Part shown: piece by piece, positions 29,704-38,820 of the stretch | Position numbering within the stretch: position 1 is the stretch's first letter | Layout of the letters: the number at the start of each line of letters is the position of its first letter | Source of the DNA: an uncultured Oscillospiraceae bacterium | GTDB taxonomy: Bacteria; Bacillota; Clostridia; Oscillospirales; Oscillospiraceae | Direction: 5' to 3' | DNA length: 64,000 nt | Assembly (NCBI GenBank): GCA_947589225.1 | Contig: CANQBC010000008.1 | Span: 1 to 64,000 of the forward strand | Translations under genes and position numbers: made by a program | The notes under the pieces: model-generated | Told to the model about the DNA's origin: nothing | The model's database searches: none | The model's input: the letters and a program-made list of their open reading frames with translations, nothing else

Positions 29704-30720
29704 TCACTTTGTCTTTGAGATAGCCACGGAACAGGCGATGGACGGGATGCTCTCGCCCTGCATGGTGGTGGTGGGGGACAGGAGCGCTCCGGTGGCGGTG
29801 AAGAGGATCTTATTCCAGCGCCCCTCCCTCATGCCGTTGAGGAGATACCCGCACAGCACCGTGGCGGCGCATCCGCACCCGGAGCCTCCGGAGTGGACGT
29901 CCTGCTTCTTCCGGTCGAAAATGAGAAGCCCGCAGTCGGCGTGCCGTCCGGCGATGTCCACCCCGTCGGCGGCGAAAAAGTCGCGGAGTATCTCGCTCCC
30001 GATCGCGCCCAGATCCCCCGTCACAATGAGGTCGTAGGCGTCCGGGCCCACGGACAGATCCTCGAAATGGCGCTTTATGGTGTCGTAGGCGGCCGGGGCC
30101 ATGGCCGCGCCCATGTTGTTGGCGTCGGTCACGCCGTTGTCCACGATGCGGCCGGGGGTCACATGGGTGACGTAGGGACCCGGCCCCTCCGCGGTCAGCA
30201 CCGCGGCGCCGGAGCCGGTTACCGTCCATTGGGCGGAGGGGGGACGCTGTCCGCCGTACTCCAACGGCGTGCGGAACTGCCGCTCGGCGGAGCAGAAGTG
30301 GGAGCTGGTCACCGCCATTGTCTTGTCCGCGAAGCCGCCGTCAATGGTCAGGGCAGCCAGCGCAAGGCTCTCGGCCATGGTGGAGCAGGCCCCGTAGACC
30401 CCGAACATGGGGATGTTCGAATCCCGTACGCCAAAGGTGGTGCCGGTACACTGATTGAGCAGATCTCCGCAGAAAATGCAGTTTATGTCGGAATTTGAAA
30501 GCGCCGCCTTTGAAAGGGCCAGCCCCGCCGCCTTTTTCACCAGGGCGCTCTCGGCCTTTTCCCAGGTTTTCTCGCCCAGAAAGGAGTCCTCGCTTATAAA
30601 GTCGAAGCTGTCGCGCAAGGGGCCCTCGCCCTCCTTTTTCCCCACCACACAGGCGTGGCCCGCGAAGGAGGGGGGATTGGATAACGCGAAGGTCTGTTTT
30701 CCGATAAGCTTTGTTGCCAT
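29704..30720 (-). CDS. spoVAD: Stage V sporulation protein AD
   Basis: 338-residue protein with a thiolase-like fold that binds dipicolinic acid as part of SpoVA. Recognisable segments: FGVRDSNIPMFGVYGACSTM, GADCGLLIFD-like (HADCGLLIFDRKK), GGSGCGCAA and LLSPTTTMQGESIPSIA at the C-terminus. It is first in this two-gene unit. The spoVAC gene that normally precedes it is not here; upstream lies a divergent DNA glycosylase. Expression is expected from a SigG promoter, which I could not define. Confidence 0.95.
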   Translation of the reverse strand: MATKLIGKQTFALSNPPSFAGHACVVGKKEGEGPLRDSFDFISEDSFLGEKTWEKAESALVKKAAGLALSKAALSNSDINCIFCGDLLNQCTGTTFGVRDSNIPMFGVYGACSTMAESLALAALTIDGGFADKTMAVTSSHFCSAERQFRTPLEYGGQRPPSAQWTVTGSGAAVLTAEGPGPYVTHVTPGRIVDNGVTDANNMGAAMAPAAYDTIKRHFEDLSVGPDAYDLIVTGDLGAIGSEILRDFFAADGVDIAGRHADCGLLIFDRKKQDVHSGGSGCGCAATVLCGYLLNGMREGRWNKILFTATGALLSPTTTMQGESIPSIACSVAISKTK

Positions 30721-30832
30721 TTATCTCACCCGCTGTCTAACTATTTCGGCCTTATTTTTACCCGAAGGCGGCCGGAAATACATGAGGACGAAAAAATTGA
30801 AGAACACGCCCCGCTTTTCCCTGCCTTGCGGG

Positions 30833-30861
30833 TTTACGAAAACGCTCCGCGGTGGTATACT
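30833..30861 (+). promoter_or_regulatory. Candidate sigma-A promoter of the DNA glycosylase gene
   Basis: TTTACG (30833-30838) and TATACT (30856-30861), 17 bases apart, about 29 bases before the start codon. Confidence 0.65.
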
Positions 30862-30889
30862 GTTAAAAAAGGACGAAAGAGGGGAGAAA

Positions 30890-31702
30890 GTGACCGAGAC
30901 TCAGATCCTCACAACGGATGATTTCGATTTGAAAAAGATCTTCGAGTGCGGACAGTGCTTTCGCTGGAACGAAAACCCGGACGGGAGCTTCACGGGGGTC
31001 GCTCGGGGACGCGCGGCCAGAATACGAGGCGGGGGAGGAAAATTTTTTATTACCGGCTCGGAGGACGACGTGCGTGATGTCTGGCACGGCTACTTTGACC
31101 TTGACCGGGACTACCGGGCGCTCCGGGAGAGCGTCTGTATCGACGGCTACATGCGCGCCGCCTCCGATTTCGGCGCGGGGATACGAATTCTGAATCAGGA
31201 TCGGTGGGAGACGCTCTGCTCCTTCATTATCAGCCAGTGCAACAACATCCACCGCATCAAAAGGATCGTCGAGGAGCTGTGCCGCCGTTTTGGGGAGCCT
31301 GTGGAATTTGACGGAGGGATCTTTTACACCTTCCCGGACGCCGGAAAAATAGCGCCCTTGTCCCCGGCCGACCTGGCGCCGCTGCGCTGCGGCTACCGGG
31401 CGCCTTACATACTCGCCGCCGCCCGGGCGGTGGCGTCGGGTGAGCTTGACCTGGAGGCCCTTTCAAAGACCGATCTAGTCACCGCCAAAAAGGCCCTGAC
31501 GGCCCTGCCCGGCGTCGGCGAGAAGGTGGCAAACTGCGCCATTTTGTTTTCCCTTCGCATAGGCTCCGCCTTTCCCGTGGACGTGTGGATGAGAAAGGCC
31601 CTGGCCCAGCACTACCCGGACGGGTTCGATCCCGCGGTCTTTGGCGAAAACGCCGGACTTGCCCAGCAATACATATTTTATTTTCAGAGAGAAAACGGTT
31701 GA
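30890..31702 (+). CDS. OGG1-like DNA glycosylase/AP lyase (8-oxoguanine repair)
   Basis: 270 residues. The N-terminal OGG domain (FDLKKIFECGQCFRWNEN) is followed by a helix-hairpin-helix glycosylase domain. LPGVGEKVANCAILF holds catalytic Lys212 and FPVDVWMRKAL holds catalytic Asp231. These correspond to Lys249 and Asp268 of human OGG1, as recalled. GTG at 30890 is chosen after GAGGGGAG; no other nearby start has a ribosome binding site. It removes oxidised guanine and nicks the abasic site. Confidence 0.9.
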   Translation: MTETQILTTDDFDLKKIFECGQCFRWNENPDGSFTGVARGRAARIRGGGGKFFITGSEDDVRDVWHGYFDLDRDYRALRESVCIDGYMRAASDFGAGIRILNQDRWETLCSFIISQCNNIHRIKRIVEELCRRFGEPVEFDGGIFYTFPDAGKIAPLSPADLAPLRCGYRAPYILAAARAVASGELDLEALSKTDLVTAKKALTALPGVGEKVANCAILFSLRIGSAFPVDVWMRKALAQHYPDGFDPAVFGENAGLAQQYIFYFQRENG

Positions 31703-31709
31703 AAGTCCC

Positions 31710-31739
31710 TTGACAGCGGGGGCAAAAAAGTGATAACAT
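31710..31739 (+). promoter_or_regulatory. Candidate promoter of the IMP dehydrogenase gene
   Basis: TTGACA (31710-31715) and TAACAT (31734-31739), 18 bases apart, 36 bases before the ATG. Confidence 0.6.
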
Positions 31740-31774
31740 ACGTCCAATATATGTGTTATATGGGAGGATAGAAT

Positions 31775-33286
31775 ATGGCTTTTTTTTACAGTGAACCGTC
31801 CCGTACCTTCAGCGAGTATCTGCTTGTCCCCGGTTACTCCGGGCCCAACTGCATACCTGACAACGTGAGCCTCCGCACGCCCCTGGTGAAGTTCAGAAAG
31901 GGCGAGGAGTCGGCCATTTACATGAACATTCCCATGACCTCCGCCATCATGCAGGCGGTTTCCGACGACAAGATGGCCGTGGCGCTGGCCCGGGAGGGCG
32001 GCGTGAGCTTCATCTACGGCTCCCAGACCATCGCCGACCAGGCCGCCATGGTGGCGCGGGCCAAGGCGTACAAGGCGGGCTTTGTTATTTCGGACTCCAA
32101 CGTCAAGCCCACCGCCACGCTCAACGAGCTCCTTGAGATCGTTGACCGCACCGGACACTCAACCGTCGCCGTCACCGAGGACGGCGGCCCCAACGGAAGG
32201 CTCCTGGGCATAGTGACGAGGCGCGACTACCGCCTTTCCCGCATGACCGGGCTTGAGACGGTGGAGACCTTTATGACGCCCCTGGACAAGCTTGTCACCG
32301 CCCCCGCCAACACCACCCTCAAGGAGGCCAACGACCTCATTTGGGAACACAAGGTCAACACGCTCCCCATTGTGGACGACGACGGCGGGCTTATTTATTT
32401 CGTGTTCCGCAAGGACTACGACTCCCATAAGGAAAATCCCCTGGAGCTTCTGGACAAGAGCAAAAAATACGTGGTGGGCGCGGGCATCAACACCCGCGAC
32501 TACGCCTCCCGCGTCCCCGCCCTGGTGGACGCCGGTGCGGACGTTCTGTGCATCGACTCCTCCGAGGGCTTCTCGGAGTGGCAGAGAATGACCATCAACT
32601 GGATCCGCGAGCACTACGGAGACACCGTCAAGGTGGGCGCGGGCAATGTGGTGGACGCCGAGGGCTTCCGCTTTTTGGCCGAGGCCGGGGCGGACTTCGT
32701 AAAGGTGGGCATCGGCGGCGGCTCCATCTGCATCACCCGTGAGCAGAAGGGCATCGGCCGCGGCCAGGCCACCGCCCTCATCGACGTGTGCGCCGAGCGC
32801 GACCGCTATTTCAAGGAGACAGGCGTGTACGTCCCGGTCTGCTCCGACGGCGGCATCGTCCACGACTACCATTTCACCCTGGCCCTCGCGATGGGCGCGG
32901 ACTTTTTGATGCTGGGCCGGTATTTTGCCCGCTTCGACGAGTCCCCCAGCCGCCGCGTCTCCATCGGCGGCAACTATATGAAGGAGTACTGGGGCGAGGG
33001 CTCCAGCCGCGCCCGCAATTGGCAGCGCTATGACGTGGGCGGCAAGGAGGGCATGGCCTTCGAGGAGGGCGTGGACTCCTACGTCCCCTATGCCGGCTCC
33101 TTGCACGACAACGTGGCCCTGACTTTAAGCAAGGTCAAGCACACCATGTGCAACTGCGGCGCGGTGACCATCCCGGAGCTTCAGCAAAAGGCCAAGCTCA
33201 CCCTCGTCTCCGCTACCTCCATCGTGGAGGGCGGCGCCCACGACGTGGTTCTGAAGGAGAGCACCGTCAGCGGCGGGAAGAAATAA
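31775..33286 (+). CDS. guaB: IMP dehydrogenase, divergent (protist-type) form
   Basis: Converts IMP to XMP with NAD, the first step to GMP. 503 residues. The barrel holds [20 protein letters not shown] near residue 310 with the catalytic Cys. '[20 protein letters not shown]' is the phosphate-binding part and '[13 protein letters not shown]...MKEYWGEGS' the flap region. Two CBS domains are inserted at about residues 110-225 ([26 protein letters not shown]). The [12 protein letters not shown] loop and the flap differ from ordinary bacterial GuaB and resemble what I recall of the Tritrichomonas enzyme. Monocistronic, with a terminator at 33297-33325. Confidence 0.93.
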   Translation: MAFFYSEPSRTFSEYLLVPGYSGPNCIPDNVSLRTPLVKFRKGEESAIYMNIPMTSAIMQAVSDDKMAVALAREGGVSFIYGSQTIADQAAMVARAKAYKAGFVISDSNVKPTATLNELLEIVDRTGHSTVAVTEDGGPNGRLLGIVTRRDYRLSRMTGLETVETFMTPLDKLVTAPANTTLKEANDLIWEHKVNTLPIVDDDGGLIYFVFRKDYDSHKENPLELLDKSKKYVVGAGINTRDYASRVPALVDAGADVLCIDSSEGFSEWQRMTINWIREHYGDTVKVGAGNVVDAEGFRFLAEAGADFVKVGIGGGSICITREQKGIGRGQATALIDVCAERDRYFKETGVYVPVCSDGGIVHDYHFTLALAMGADFLMLGRYFARFDESPSRRVSIGGNYMKEYWGEGSSRARNWQRYDVGGKEGMAFEEGVDSYVPYAGSLHDNVALTLSKVKHTMCNCGAVTIPELQQKAKLTLVSATSIVEGGAHDVVLKESTVSGGKK

Positions 33287-33296
33287 AAACCGTCAT

Positions 33297-33325
33297 GAGC
33301 GGGGCCTTGCGGCCCCGCTCATTTT
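33297..33325 (+). terminator. Terminator after IMP dehydrogenase
   Basis: A 10-bp stem (GAGCGGGGCC/GGCCCCGCTC, loop TTGC) followed by ATTTT. Confidence 0.82.
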
Positions 33326-33362
33326 CCATCTCTCTTGTAATTCCCGTTATAAAATGATAAAA

Positions 33363-33497
33363 TTTATTATATCGGCAATTACATAATGCCGGTATAATAA
33401 AAGCTTTAAACGCCGTTTTGCTCGCCGCCGCGCGGCAACCGCAAAACATGGCTGATATTACTCCCGCGATTATTTAATCGCCTGAGTAATAAAATAT
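33363..33497 (+). repeat. Structured ~130-base repeat, copy A
   Basis: Matches the reverse complement of 50005-50136 over its whole length. Conserved parts are ATCGGCAAT and ATAATGCC near the left end, GCTTTAAA, a 26-base identical core (33412-33437), ACATGG, and a terminal hairpin TATTACTC (33456-33463) with GAGTAATA (33484-33491) around an inner GCGATTA-TT-TAATCGC stem. The other copy has TATTCCTC/GAGGAATA at the same place, so both sides changed together. It ends 30 bases before the sirtuin gene. Confidence 0.78.
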
Positions 33498-33520
33498 CGA
33501 ACAAATGAGGAGGGGGCAAC

Positions 33521-34243
33521 ATGGACGGAAAAATCGAAAAACTTCAAAGGCTCATTGACGGATCGGAGCGGATCGTCTTTTTCGGCGGCGCGGGGGTCTC
33601 CACCGAGAGCGGGATCCCGGATTTTCGCAGCGTGGACGGGCTGTACAACCAGAAATACGACTACCCGCCGGAGGAGATCCTGAGCCACAGCTTCTTTGAG
33701 CGGTACCCGGACGAGTTTTACCGCTTTTACCGGGACAAACTCATCGTGCGCGGCGCGCAGCCCAACGCCGCCCACAAGTACCTTGCCGGACTGGAGGCCA
33801 GGGGAAAGCTGCGGGCCGTTATCACCCAGAACATTGACGGCCTCCACCAGGCCGCCGGGAGCCGCAACGTGCTGGAGCTGCACGGCACCCTTTTGAAGAA
33901 CTACTGCGTGAAGTGCGGCAGGCGGTTTGACGCCGATTATGTCCAGAACGCCTCCGAGACGCCGAGATGCGATAAGTGCGGAGGTATCGTCCGGCCCGAC
34001 ATCGTCCTCTACGAGGAGGGCCTGGATTCCGACGTGCTGACCCGCTCCGTCACCGAGATCTCCCGCGCGGACATGCTCATCATCGGCGGCACCAGCCTTG
34101 CCGTCTACCCCGCCGCGGGGCTTATCCACTACTTCCGGGGCCGGCATCTGGTGCTGATCAACAAATCCCCCACGCCCATGGACTCCATGGCGGAGCTGGT
34201 GATCGCGGAGAAGATCGGGCAGGTGTTCTCCGAGCTCCGGTGA
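33521..34243 (+). CDS. cobB: NAD-dependent protein deacylase, sirtuin (CobB/Sir2)
   Basis: 240 residues, removing acyl groups from lysines with NAD. Motifs in order: GAGVSTESGIPDFRSVDGLY near residue 24, TQNIDGLHQAAG near 103, the catalytic His in LELHGTLLKNYC, a CVKC...CDKC zinc site, GGTSLAVYPAAGL, and LINKSPTPMD at the end of the Rossmann fold. ATG follows GAGGAGG. Single gene between a structured repeat and a terminator at 34276-34304. Confidence 0.95.
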   Translation: MDGKIEKLQRLIDGSERIVFFGGAGVSTESGIPDFRSVDGLYNQKYDYPPEEILSHSFFERYPDEFYRFYRDKLIVRGAQPNAAHKYLAGLEARGKLRAVITQNIDGLHQAAGSRNVLELHGTLLKNYCVKCGRRFDADYVQNASETPRCDKCGGIVRPDIVLYEEGLDSDVLTRSVTEISRADMLIIGGTSLAVYPAAGLIHYFRGRHLVLINKSPTPMDSMAELVIAEKIGQVFSELR

Positions 34244-34275
34244 GGGACGGAGGAAGAAATTCCGAAAAAAATTCA

Positions 34276-34304
34276 AGGAGCGGACCGTCCGGCCCGCTCC
34301 TTGG
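34276..34304. terminator. Terminator between convergent cobB and asnA
   Basis: AAGGAGCGG pairs with CCGCTCCTT across an imperfect inner stem. Confidence 0.65.
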
Positions 34305-34373
34305 GATATAGACAAAGCTTTCCATAAAGTTCACACTTACGAGAGCAAAAAATACAGGGCAGGATCCGGCGCC

Positions 34374-35378
34374 TTACAGAAGCGTGACGCCGGAGTAGGC
34401 GCACTCCCGGATGGTGTTGTCGTCCCAGATGGACGCCTGCACCTCGCCGATATGGGCCTTCTTGAGAAGGAGCATACAGAGCCTCGACTGGCCTATGCCG
34501 CCGCCGATGGTCAGGGGCAGCCGGCCCTCAAGGAGCATCTTGTGGAAGGTGAGCTTACTCCTCTCCTCACAGCCCCGCTCGGCAAGCTGCCTTGCCAGGG
34601 ACTCGGGATCCACCCGGATGCCCATGGAGCTGACCTCGAAAGCACAGCCTAAAAGCTCGTTCCAGAACATGATGTCGCCGTTTAGATCCCAGTCGTCGTA
34701 GTCGGGGGCGCGGCCGTCGTGTATGGCGCCGGACTTGAGCTTCTTGCCTATCTGCATGATGAAGGCGGTGTGATGCTCCCGGAGGAACGCGTTTTCCCGC
34801 TCCTTGGGTGTCATGTCCGGCCAGAGATCCTCGAGTTCCTGACTGGTGACAAAGGACACCTCCGGGTCTATGTCCACGTTCAGACCGGGGAAGAGCCCCT
34901 GCAGCGCCTCGTTCGTCTCCGCGATGGCGGCCACGATGTCCCGGACGGTGGACTTGAGATAATCGACGTTCCGCTCCTCGCGGGTGATGACCTTCTCCCA
35001 GTCCCACTGATCCACATAGATGGAGTGAAGATTGTCCATCACCTCATCACGGCGGATGGCGTTCATGTCCGTGTAAATTCCCTCGCCGGGGGCAAAGCCG
35101 TAGCGGTGCAGCGCCATGCGCTTCCACTTGGCCAGGGAGTGGACGACCTGTCCCTCCTTGCCTCCGTCGGGTATGTCGAAGCTGACGGGACGCTCCACAC
35201 CGTTGAGATCGTCGTTGAGGCCCGTGCTGGCCTCCACAAAAAGCGGCGCGGAGACGCGCAGCAGGTTGAGCCTGCGGCTCAGGGCCTCCTCAAAGGTGTG
35301 CTTCAACGCGGCGATGGCCCTCTGCGTATCGTTGATCCCCAAAAGCGGCCTGTAGCCGGAGGGTATGTATGCTTCCAT
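34374..35378 (-). CDS. asnA: Aspartate-ammonia ligase (asparagine synthetase A)
   Basis: Makes asparagine from aspartate, ammonia and ATP. 334 residues, the usual AsnA length, with a class II synthetase-like fold. Visible signatures: LFVEASTGLNDDLNGVERPV near residue 47, SLAKWKRMAL, YVDQWDWEKVI near 120 and TIGGGIGQSRLCMLLLKK near 290. ATG at 35378 (MEAYIPSGYRPL) follows GGGGTGA; the upstream in-frame extension has no family similarity. Single gene on the minus strand. Confidence 0.96.
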   Translation of the reverse strand: MEAYIPSGYRPLLGINDTQRAIAALKHTFEEALSRRLNLLRVSAPLFVEASTGLNDDLNGVERPVSFDIPDGGKEGQVVHSLAKWKRMALHRYGFAPGEGIYTDMNAIRRDEVMDNLHSIYVDQWDWEKVITREERNVDYLKSTVRDIVAAIAETNEALQGLFPGLNVDIDPEVSFVTSQELEDLWPDMTPKERENAFLREHHTAFIMQIGKKLKSGAIHDGRAPDYDDWDLNGDIMFWNELLGCAFEVSSMGIRVDPESLARQLAERGCEERSKLTFHKMLLEGRLPLTIGGGIGQSRLCMLLLKKAHIGEVQASIWDDNTIRECAYSGVTLL

Positions 35379-35451
35379 GGAAATCACCCCAAACAAAAAT
35401 TCAAAACCAATTTTACCGCGGTAAAAAGCAAAAGTCAAGAGGAATATGGCA

Positions 35452-35487
35452 AAAGCGGCACGGCCGGGGCCGCGCCGCTTTTTTAAA
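35452..35487 (-). terminator. Bidirectional terminator between the conserved unknown gene and asnA
   Basis: AAAAGCGGC and GCCGCTTTTTT arms with inner CGGCC/GGCCG, T-rich on the plus side and TTTTG on the minus side. Confidence 0.7.
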
Positions 35488-35528
35488 TAAGCTCCCGTCG
35501 ACCTTGCCGCTCAACGCGCGGCCGGAGT

Positions 35529-36350
35529 TCAGCCTTCCTCGGGGATCATATCCCGGTAGTCCTCCACGTCGCAGACGGCGTCGGGAGGGAAAAACTCGTT
35601 GACGGGGAAATCTATGCGGCCGAAGAGAGCGCAGGGATCCTCGCCGCCGGTACCGACACACTCCTTCTCGGGCACACAGTAGTCGTAGACGGGGATGAGA
35701 AGCTGGGAGTCCCGCTCAAGGCGGACAATGGTAAACTGGCCCAGTGTGATCACGATGCGCCGGCCCGCGCCGTCGGAGACGATGGGGGAATCGAACATGT
35801 CGAGGATGTACTGGGGGAGCTCCAACGGCTCCGGTGTCACGTCCGAGCAGGCGTCCACCACGTCCAGGGCAAGCACGATGGGATCCACCGCCTCCACCAC
35901 GGCGCGGGGTAGGTTTGTGCTGTCGATGACGTTGCGATCCACGCAGGAAGGGCCTATGTCGGAGGTGAAGATTTTGGCGCTGCCCTCGCTTCCGAAGAGC
36001 AGGACGCGCTTTGTGAAGGAGGCCAGGCCCTCGATGGGGGCGATAAGGCCGCTGGACATGCACACATCGGCGCGGATCCTGTAGTAAAAGCGGATGTCCA
36101 CGGTGTAGTATCCGCGGTTGAAGCTGACGGGCTCCACCATGGGGCTGGCCCACAGAAGCTCCGCGGCCCTGGGCCGGACGTTGAGTCCGTTGTCGAGATT
36201 TGCCTGGGAGGTCTCGGTCAGATACACCCGCATGCACTCCAGGCAGTCCTTATCCTTGCAGGAGTCGTAGATCTTGCTCGTATGTACGCAGACGGCCTCG
36301 CGGATGTTCACATCGCTGCCCACGGGGCCCGGCGCCATTCTTGATGACAT
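35529..36350 (-). CDS. Conserved clostridial protein of unknown function, cysteine-rich
   Basis: 273 residues, no enzyme motif. The opening NIREAVCVHTSKIYDSC followed by KDKDCLECMRVYLT is a pattern I recall from a widespread but unnamed family in spore-forming Clostridia. Later segments include FNRGYYTVDIRFYYRI, VLLFGSEGSAKIFTS and a cysteine/acidic tail. It has no signal peptide or membrane span and contains about ten cysteines. Association with the spore surface is conceivable but not shown. Divergently transcribed from ruvCAB, with its own terminator. Confidence 0.7.
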   Translation of the reverse strand: MSSRMAPGPVGSDVNIREAVCVHTSKIYDSCKDKDCLECMRVYLTETSQANLDNGLNVRPRAAELLWASPMVEPVSFNRGYYTVDIRFYYRIRADVCMSSGLIAPIEGLASFTKRVLLFGSEGSAKIFTSDIGPSCVDRNVIDSTNLPRAVVEAVDPIVLALDVVDACSDVTPEPLELPQYILDMFDSPIVSDGAGRRIVITLGQFTIVRLERDSQLLIPVYDYCVPEKECVGTGGEDPCALFGRIDFPVNEFFPPDAVCDVEDYRDMIPEEG

Positions 36351-36430
36351 GGGAATTTTCCTCCTTATTCACGTCTTTCAACGCTGAATTTCATTACAGT
36401 CTATGCTTTGAGAAAAAAGGTGTGAATATA

Positions 36431-36459
36431 TTGCGGAATTTTTCGCCTTGTGATACAAT
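36431..36459 (+). promoter_or_regulatory. Candidate promoter of ruvCAB
   Basis: TTGCGG (36431-36436) and TACAAT (36454-36459), 17 bases apart, 45 bases before the ruvC start. Confidence 0.65.
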
Positions 36460-36504
36460 ATATACTGTTCATTTGTGCCCATCCTGTTAGGAGAGAGAAG
36501 GGGT

Positions 36505-37032
36505 GTGTTCGGCTTGGCTGTCATATTGGGCATAGACCCCGGCGTGGCCACCGTGGGATTTGGCGTCATTGAGGCGTCCGGCATCCGGCAGAAATTCGTC
36601 ACCTGCGGCGCCATCACCACGCCGGCCCACACCAAACTCTCGACACGGCTGTCACAGATATACCATGATATGCTGGAGCTTATCGATACATTCAAGCCGG
36701 AGGCCATTTCCATCGAGGAGCTTTTCTTCAACACCAACATCACCACCGGCATCGCCGTGGGCCACGCCAGGGGCGTGATCCTCCTTGCCGGGTGCGAGAA
36801 GAACGTGCCCATGTACGAGTATACGCCGCTGCAGGTCAAACAGGCCATCACCGGCTACGGAAGGGCGGACAAAAAGCAGATGATGGAGATGGTGCGCCGC
36901 CTTCTGGGACTTCAGGCGACGGCAAAGCCGGACGACGCCTCGGACGCTCTGGCGCTGGCCATCTGCCACGCCCGCTTCTCCGGCTCACTGCTCACATATG
37001 AGGGAGGTCGAAACGAATGTTCTACTATATAG
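36505..37032 (+). CDS. ruvC: Holliday junction resolvase RuvC
   Basis: Cuts Holliday junctions symmetrically. 175 residues. Active-site carboxylates: Asp in LGIDPGVATVGFG, Glu in SIEELFFNTN, and two Asp in DDASDALALAICH. GTG at 36505 is chosen (GGAGAG about 9 bases upstream); a TTG at 36514 would give a more typical N-terminus and is equally possible. The 3' end overlaps ruvA by 16 bases. Confidence 0.95.
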   Translation: MFGLAVILGIDPGVATVGFGVIEASGIRQKFVTCGAITTPAHTKLSTRLSQIYHDMLELIDTFKPEAISIEELFFNTNITTGIAVGHARGVILLAGCEKNVPMYEYTPLQVKQAITGYGRADKKQMMEMVRRLLGLQATAKPDDASDALALAICHARFSGSLLTYEGGRNECSTI

Positions 37033-37628
37033 AGGGGACGGTCGCCGCGCTGGACAAAAATTTTGCCGCCATTGACGCCGGGGGCGTGGCTTTCGCCGTA
37101 AACACCACCGTCAACACATTGGCCCGCCTGCGCACCGGCGAGCGGGCGCGGCTCTATACGTATTTAAACGTCGGCGAGAACGCTCTGGATCTCTACGGCT
37201 TTTACGACATGTCCGAAAAGCGTGCCTTTGAGCTGCTGTTGGGGGTGTCCGGCGTGGGGCCGAAGGCTGCGCTTTCGGTGCTCAGTGTCTGCACGCCGGA
37301 GTCTCTGGCCCTGGCGGTGGTCACGGAGAATGAGCGGATGCTCACCGCCGCCTCCGGCGTGGGAAAACGGGGCGCCCAGAGGATAATCTTGGAGCTTCGT
37401 GACAAAATAGCAAAGGAGATGCCCGCCGCGTATTCCGGCGCGGACGCGGCCCCCGCGCCGGTCGCCGCGGCGGGGATCCCGGGCAAGAAGCTTGCGGACA
37501 TAACCGGGGCGCTGACCGTCCTGGGCTACGCGCCCCAGGAGATCACCGCGGCCCTCCACGGGCTGGATATTGAGAGTATGACGGTAGAGGAGGCCATCAA
37601 GGTCGTCCTCAAAAATTCGTTGAAGTGA
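37017..37628 (+). CDS. ruvA: Holliday junction branch migration protein RuvA
   Basis: 203 residues. Binds the four-way junction and recruits RuvB. N-terminal OB fold ([20 protein letters not shown]), two helix-hairpin-helix motifs ([16 protein letters not shown] and [17 protein letters not shown]), and a C-terminal three-helix RuvB-binding domain ([15 protein letters not shown]). GGGAGG lies upstream of the ATG, inside ruvC. Confidence 0.97.
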   Translation: MFYYIEGTVAALDKNFAAIDAGGVAFAVNTTVNTLARLRTGERARLYTYLNVGENALDLYGFYDMSEKRAFELLLGVSGVGPKAALSVLSVCTPESLALAVVTENERMLTAASGVGKRGAQRIILELRDKIAKEMPAAYSGADAAPAPVAAAGIPGKKLADITGALTVLGYAPQEITAALHGLDIESMTVEEAIKVVLKNSLK

Positions 37629-37641
37629 GGAGGCGCGGCGG

Positions 37642-38709
37642 ATGATAGACTATTCCAAGGACACGCTTGATTCCAGTACCGACAACATTCTCACCGCGAA
37701 ATACACCACCGAGGACGACGCGGAGGGCTCCCTCCGCCCGCGGTTTTTGAAGGAGTACATCGGCCAGGAGAAGGCAAAGCAGAATCTGAGCGTTTTCATT
37801 GAGAGCGCCAAGCGCCGGGGCGAGCCGCTGGATCACGTCATTCTCCACGGCCCTCCGGGCCTGGGGAAGACTACCCTCGCGGCCATCATCGCCAACGAGA
37901 TGGGTTCCACCCTCCGCAAAACCTCCGGCCCCGCCATTGAAAAGGCCCGGGATCTGGCGGCGTTACTCACGAGCCTCGACGAGAACGACGTCCTCTTCAT
38001 CGACGAGATCCACCGCCTCAACCGCGCGGTGGAGGAGATCCTGTATCCCGCCATGGAGGACCGGCAAATCGACATTATCATCGGCCAGGGGCCGGCGGCG
38101 ACAAGCATCTCCATTGACTTGAAGCCCTTTACCCTGGTTGGCGCGACGACCCGGTCGGGCCAGCTCTCCTCGCCTTTGCGCGACCGCTTCGGGATCGACT
38201 TAAAGCTGGAGCTTTATAAGCCCGAGGAGCTTCGCCGGATCATCACCCGCTCCGCCGAGATCCTGGACGTGGAGATCGACCCGGACGGCGCTCTGGAGAT
38301 CGCCTCCCGCAGCCGGGGAACGCCTCGTATCGCCAATAGGCTCCTTCGGCGCGTGCGGGATTTTGCCGAGGTCTACGCCGGGGGCGTCATCACCAGGGAG
38401 CTGGCCGACAAGGCGCTCCTCATGTTGGATATCGACGAGTGCGGCCTGGATACCATTGACCGGCGTCTCCTTCGAAGCATCATTGAGAACTACGCCGGCG
38501 GCCCTGTGGGACTTGACACCATCGCCGCCACCATAAACGAGGAGTCCGTCACCATTGAGGACGTGTATGAACCGTACCTTCTCCAGCAGGGCTTCCTCAC
38601 CCGCACGCCCCGGGGCCGGTGTGTCACCAGGAAGGCGTACGAGCATTTGGGCCTAAAATACACTGGCGCAGAGATCGATTTTGGCGGTCAAACGTCGTTG
38701 GATATGTAA
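37642..38709 (+). CDS. ruvB: Holliday junction branch migration ATPase RuvB
   Basis: 355-residue AAA+ motor. Walker [20 protein letters not shown]. Walker [12 protein letters not shown]. Sensor 1: [20 protein letters not shown] with the arginine finger. The C-terminal winged helix ends [31 protein letters not shown] precedes ATG, 13 bases after ruvA. Confidence 0.98.
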   Translation: MIDYSKDTLDSSTDNILTAKYTTEDDAEGSLRPRFLKEYIGQEKAKQNLSVFIESAKRRGEPLDHVILHGPPGLGKTTLAAIIANEMGSTLRKTSGPAIEKARDLAALLTSLDENDVLFIDEIHRLNRAVEEILYPAMEDRQIDIIIGQGPAATSISIDLKPFTLVGATTRSGQLSSPLRDRFGIDLKLELYKPEELRRIITRSAEILDVEIDPDGALEIASRSRGTPRIANRLLRRVRDFAEVYAGGVITRELADKALLMLDIDECGLDTIDRRLLRSIIENYAGGPVGLDTIAATINEESVTIEDVYEPYLLQQGFLTRTPRGRCVTRKAYEHLGLKYTGAEIDFGGQTSLDM

Positions 38710-38757
38710 AAAAACAAAAAATATTCACGAAAATTTAAAAATTTTTAGTAAAATAGC

Positions 38758-38786
38758 TTGACAAAGATTGCATCAATTCTTATAAT
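38758..38786 (+). promoter_or_regulatory. Consensus sigma-A promoter of the SigH-type gene
   Basis: TTGACA (38758-38763) and TATAAT (38781-38786), 17 bases apart, inside a very AT-rich gap (38710-38820). Confidence 0.8.
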
Positions 38787-38820
38787 GTGTGTATTCCCAC
38801 AGTGAAAAAATGGTATTATT

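Noticed and set aside
30405..30425. tRNA-like GTTCGAATCCC box
   Set aside because: It lies inside spoVAD coding sequence with no cloverleaf around it. No tRNA or rRNA gene was found in the window.
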